64,000 nucleotides of DNA, taken from Streptomyces rugosispiralis. Lineage in GTDB: Bacteria > Actinomycetota > Actinomycetes > Streptomycetales > Streptomycetaceae. Positions 62,174 to 64,000 of the stretch are shown here, one piece after another; the first letter of the stretch is position 1, and the number at the start of each line of letters is the position of its first letter. The stretch covers positions 186,001 through 250,000 of the forward strand of contig NZ_JANIAA010000007.1 of the NCBI RefSeq assembly GCF_024505145.1, written 5' to 3'. The notes beneath the pieces were generated by a model. It had not been told where the DNA came from. It did not search any database and saw only the letters and a program-made list of their open reading frames with translations. The position numbers were made by a program, and so were the translations under genes.

Positions 62174-64000
62174 ATGGCTGTGACGAGTGAACCCCGCGCC
62201 CAGGAAGGCGGTGCCGCCCCGCGGCACCGCTCCGCCACGCGTTCCCTCCTGCGGCTGTGGCCATATGTGCGCCCGGTGCGGGTGCGGCTGTTCGGCGCGG
62301 CCGGGGCGGCGGTCGTCGCCTCCTGTATGGGGCTGGTCATCCCGCTGGTCCTCAAGTGGATGGTGGACGGGCCGGTGGCCCATCGGGACCCGGGCGGGGT
62401 CTGGCTGGGCGGTGCGCTGCTGCTCGCCCTCGGCACGGCCGAGGCCGCGCTGTTCGGGCTGCGGCGCTGGCTGGTGGGGCGGCCGCTGGCGTCCGTCGAG
62501 GCCGCGATGCGCGCCGATCTCTACCGCCATCTGCAGCGGCTGCCGGTCTCCTTCCACGACCGCTGGGCCTCGGGCCAGCTGCTGTCGCGGGCCACGACCG
62601 ATCTGATGCTGCTGCGGATGTTCCTGGCCTTCCCGCTCACCTTCCTGGTGGTCAACGGGGTCACCATCCTGGCCGGGTTCGCCATTCTGCTGTCCCAGGA
62701 GTGGACCCTGGGCCTGGTCCTGGTGATCCCGGCGGTGCCGCTGGTGATCCTGTGCTCACTGTTCGAGACGCGGTACGCGGCGGTGGCCCGTACCGTGCAG
62801 GACCAGACCGGCGATCTGACGACGGTCGTGGAGGAGGGCGTGCTGGGCGTCCGGATCGTCAAGGGCTTCGGCCGCCACCGCAGCCAGGCCCGCGCCTTCC
62901 GCGCCCTGTCCGAGCAGGTCCGCTCCACCGAGCTGCACAAGGCGCGGCTGCTGGCCACGCTCTGGGCGCTGATCATGACCCTGCCGGAGCTGGCGATCGG
63001 CGCGGCGCTGGTGCTGGGCACGGTGCGGGTGGCCGACGGGGATCTGTCGGCGGGCACGCTGGTCGCCTTCCTCTCCACCGCCCTGACGCTGCGCTGGCCG
63101 GTGGAGTCCCTGGGTTTCCTCCTCGCGATGAGCCAGGACGCGGCCACGGCCACCGACCGCTATTTCGACGTCATGGACGCGGAACCGGCCACGGCCGCCG
63201 ACCGGCTTCGGGCCGAGGCTTCGCGGGAGCCCGGCCAAGAGCGGTCTTCGCGGGAGCCCGGCCAAGAGCGGGAGGGCGAGGGCGGGCTGCGGTTCGAGGG
63301 GGTGGAGTTCGCCTACCCGGACGCGCCACCGGAGGAGCCACCCGTGCTGCACGGGGTCGATCTCCACATCCGGCCCGGCGAGACCATGGCGCTGGTCGGG
63401 GCGACCGGCTCCGGGAAGACCACCCTCACCGCGCTCGTCCCCCGGCTCCATGAGGTCACGCGCGGGCGGATCACCCTCGACGGCCGGGACATCACCGCAC
63501 TCACCCGGGATGAGCTGCGCGCCCTGGTGGCCGTGGCGTTCGAGGAGCCCACGCTGTTCTCCGCCACCGCCGGGGAGAACGTCCTCATGGGCGCCGCCGA
63601 CGCGGGGACGGAGGAGCTGCTGCGGGCCCTGAAGGTGGCGCAGGCCGACTTCGTGCACGCGCTGCCGGAGGGCACCGACACGGAGGTCGGCGAGCAGGGG
63701 CTGAGCCTGTCCGGCGGTCAGCGGCAGCGGCTCGCGCTGGCGCGGGCCGTCGTGGGCGGCCCCCGGTTCCTGGTGCTCGACGATCCGCTGTCCGCCCTCG
63801 ACGTACACACCGAAGCGCTGGTGGAGGCGGCGCTGCGGCGGGTGCTGGCGTCCACGACCGCGCTGATCGTCGCCCACCGGCCGTCCACCGTGCTGCTCGC
63901 CGACCGGGTCGCGCTGCTGTCGGGGGGCCGGATCACCGCCGTCGGCACCCATCAGCGGCTGCTGCGGGACAGCGCGGAGTACCGCTCGCTGATGTCCGGG
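62174..64000 (+). CDS. ABC exporter half-transporter with degenerate ATP site (cut by window end)
   Basis: The visible 609 residues hold a six-helix exporter domain and a nucleotide-binding domain. Walker A is GATGSGKTT and the signature LSGGQRQRLALARA. The Walker B ends LVLDDPLSALD, so the catalytic Glu is Asp, and the Q-loop reads AFEEPTLF with Glu for Gln. Those changes mark the non-hydrolytic site of heterodimeric exporters, so a partner gene is expected just downstream. ATG at 62174, 35 nt after glgX. Substrate unknown. Confidence 0.88.
   Translation, partial: MAVTSEPRAQEGGAAPRHRSATRSLLRLWPYVRPVRVRLFGAAGAAVVASCMGLVIPLVLKWMVDGPVAHRDPGGVWLGGALLLALGTAEAALFGLRRWLVGRPLASVEAAMRADLYRHLQRLPVSFHDRWASGQLLSRATTDLMLLRMFLAFPLTFLVVNGVTILAGFAILLSQEWTLGLVLVIPAVPLVILCSLFETRYAAVARTVQDQTGDLTTVVEEGVLGVRIVKGFGRHRSQARAFRALSEQVRSTELHKARLLATLWALIMTLPELAIGAALVLGTVRVADGDLSAGTLVAFLSTALTLRWPVESLGFLLAMSQDAATATDRYFDVMDAEPATAADRLRAEASREPGQERSSREPGQEREGEGGLRFEGVEFAYPDAPPEEPPVLHGVDLHIRPGETMALVGATGSGKTTLTALVPRLHEVTRGRITLDGRDITALTRDELRALVAVAFEEPTLFSATAGENVLMGAADAGTEELLRALKVAQADFVHALPEGTDTEVGEQGLSLSGGQRQRLALARAVVGGPRFLVLDDPLSALDVHTEALVEAALRRVLASTTALIVAHRPSTVLLADRVALLSGGRITAVGTHQRLLRDSAEYRSLMSG
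63220..63271 (+). repeat. 27-bp-period direct repeat in the exporter linker
   Basis: TTCGCGGGAGCCCGGCCAAG and five further bases occur at 63220-63244 and again at 63247-63271. The repeat is in frame and encodes two copies of SREPGQER in the linker between the membrane domain and the nucleotide-binding domain. Confidence 0.85.

Overview
The window looks like a piece of a Streptomyces (or very closely related actinomycete) chromosome. It is GC-rich with strong third-position GC and many GTG starts. It carries the actinobacterial DUF5753 helix-turn-helix regulators paired with small DUF397 proteins, HATPase_c-type regulators, a mycothiol S-conjugate amidase remnant, an ECF41-type sigma factor beside its carboxymuconolactone decarboxylase-like partner, twin-arginine amidases, and GC-rich intergenic hairpins of the kind scattered through Streptomyces genomes.

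Layout. 1-2.3 kb: start of ligA behind a MetE-like gene, then an SDR oxidoreductase. 2.4-4.2 kb: HATPase regulator, divergent DUF5753 regulator and DUF397 protein. 4.4-7.6 kb: LOG-type phosphoribohydrolase, then a glycosyltransferase divergent from a MerR regulator, with a MerR-style promoter (19-bp spacer) between them. 7.7-18.8 kb: a one-polypeptide glycine-to-betaine methyltransferase fusion, mnmA, an F420-type LLM oxidoreductase, a Tat amidase, a beta-propeller lipoprotein, a cysteine desulfurase (plausible sulfur donor for MnmA), an alpha/beta hydrolase, an ArsR/AHSA1 pair and a TRIC channel. 18.9-25.1 kb: a five-gene oligopeptide ABC operon. 25.6-28.3 kb: two SseB-like proteins and a P-loop kinase. 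28.5-33.3 kb: a tandem glycine riboswitch ahead of gcvT, gcvH, glyA and sdaA, a glycine/serine/one-carbon module.

33.3-48.2 kb is the accessory part. A glycerophosphotransferase-like gene starts 15 nt after sdaA and contains twelve 7-bp repeats inside its reading frame. It converges, with an 83-bp overlap, on an NB-ARC/TPR gene whose Walker A lysine is missing. Then come several recombination scars in which pairs of truncated genes are joined, a CMD-sigJ operon with a candidate ECF41 promoter, a Uma2 nuclease-like gene, a MarR/membrane-protein pair, and the most striking locus: a 1,727-residue protein that fuses an N-terminal PrsW-like intramembrane protease to an RHS polymorphic toxin, followed by a small immunity-like gene. 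The toxin gene has an in-frame TTA codon, suggesting bldA control. Degenerate DUF5753/DUF397 fragments in the same orientation lie on both sides of this stretch.

48.3-64 kb returns to a mostly core-like set: diacylglycerol kinase-like protein (with a chimeric C-terminus), membrane proteins, a patch with tRNA-derived pieces in permuted order, a GH25 lysozyme, an EF-hand protein, a second Tat amidase, a HATPase regulator, enoyl-CoA hydratase, an L,D-transpeptidase lipoprotein, a glycogen debranching enzyme and half of an ABC exporter cut by the window end. All functional statements are from reading the sequence; no database search was run.
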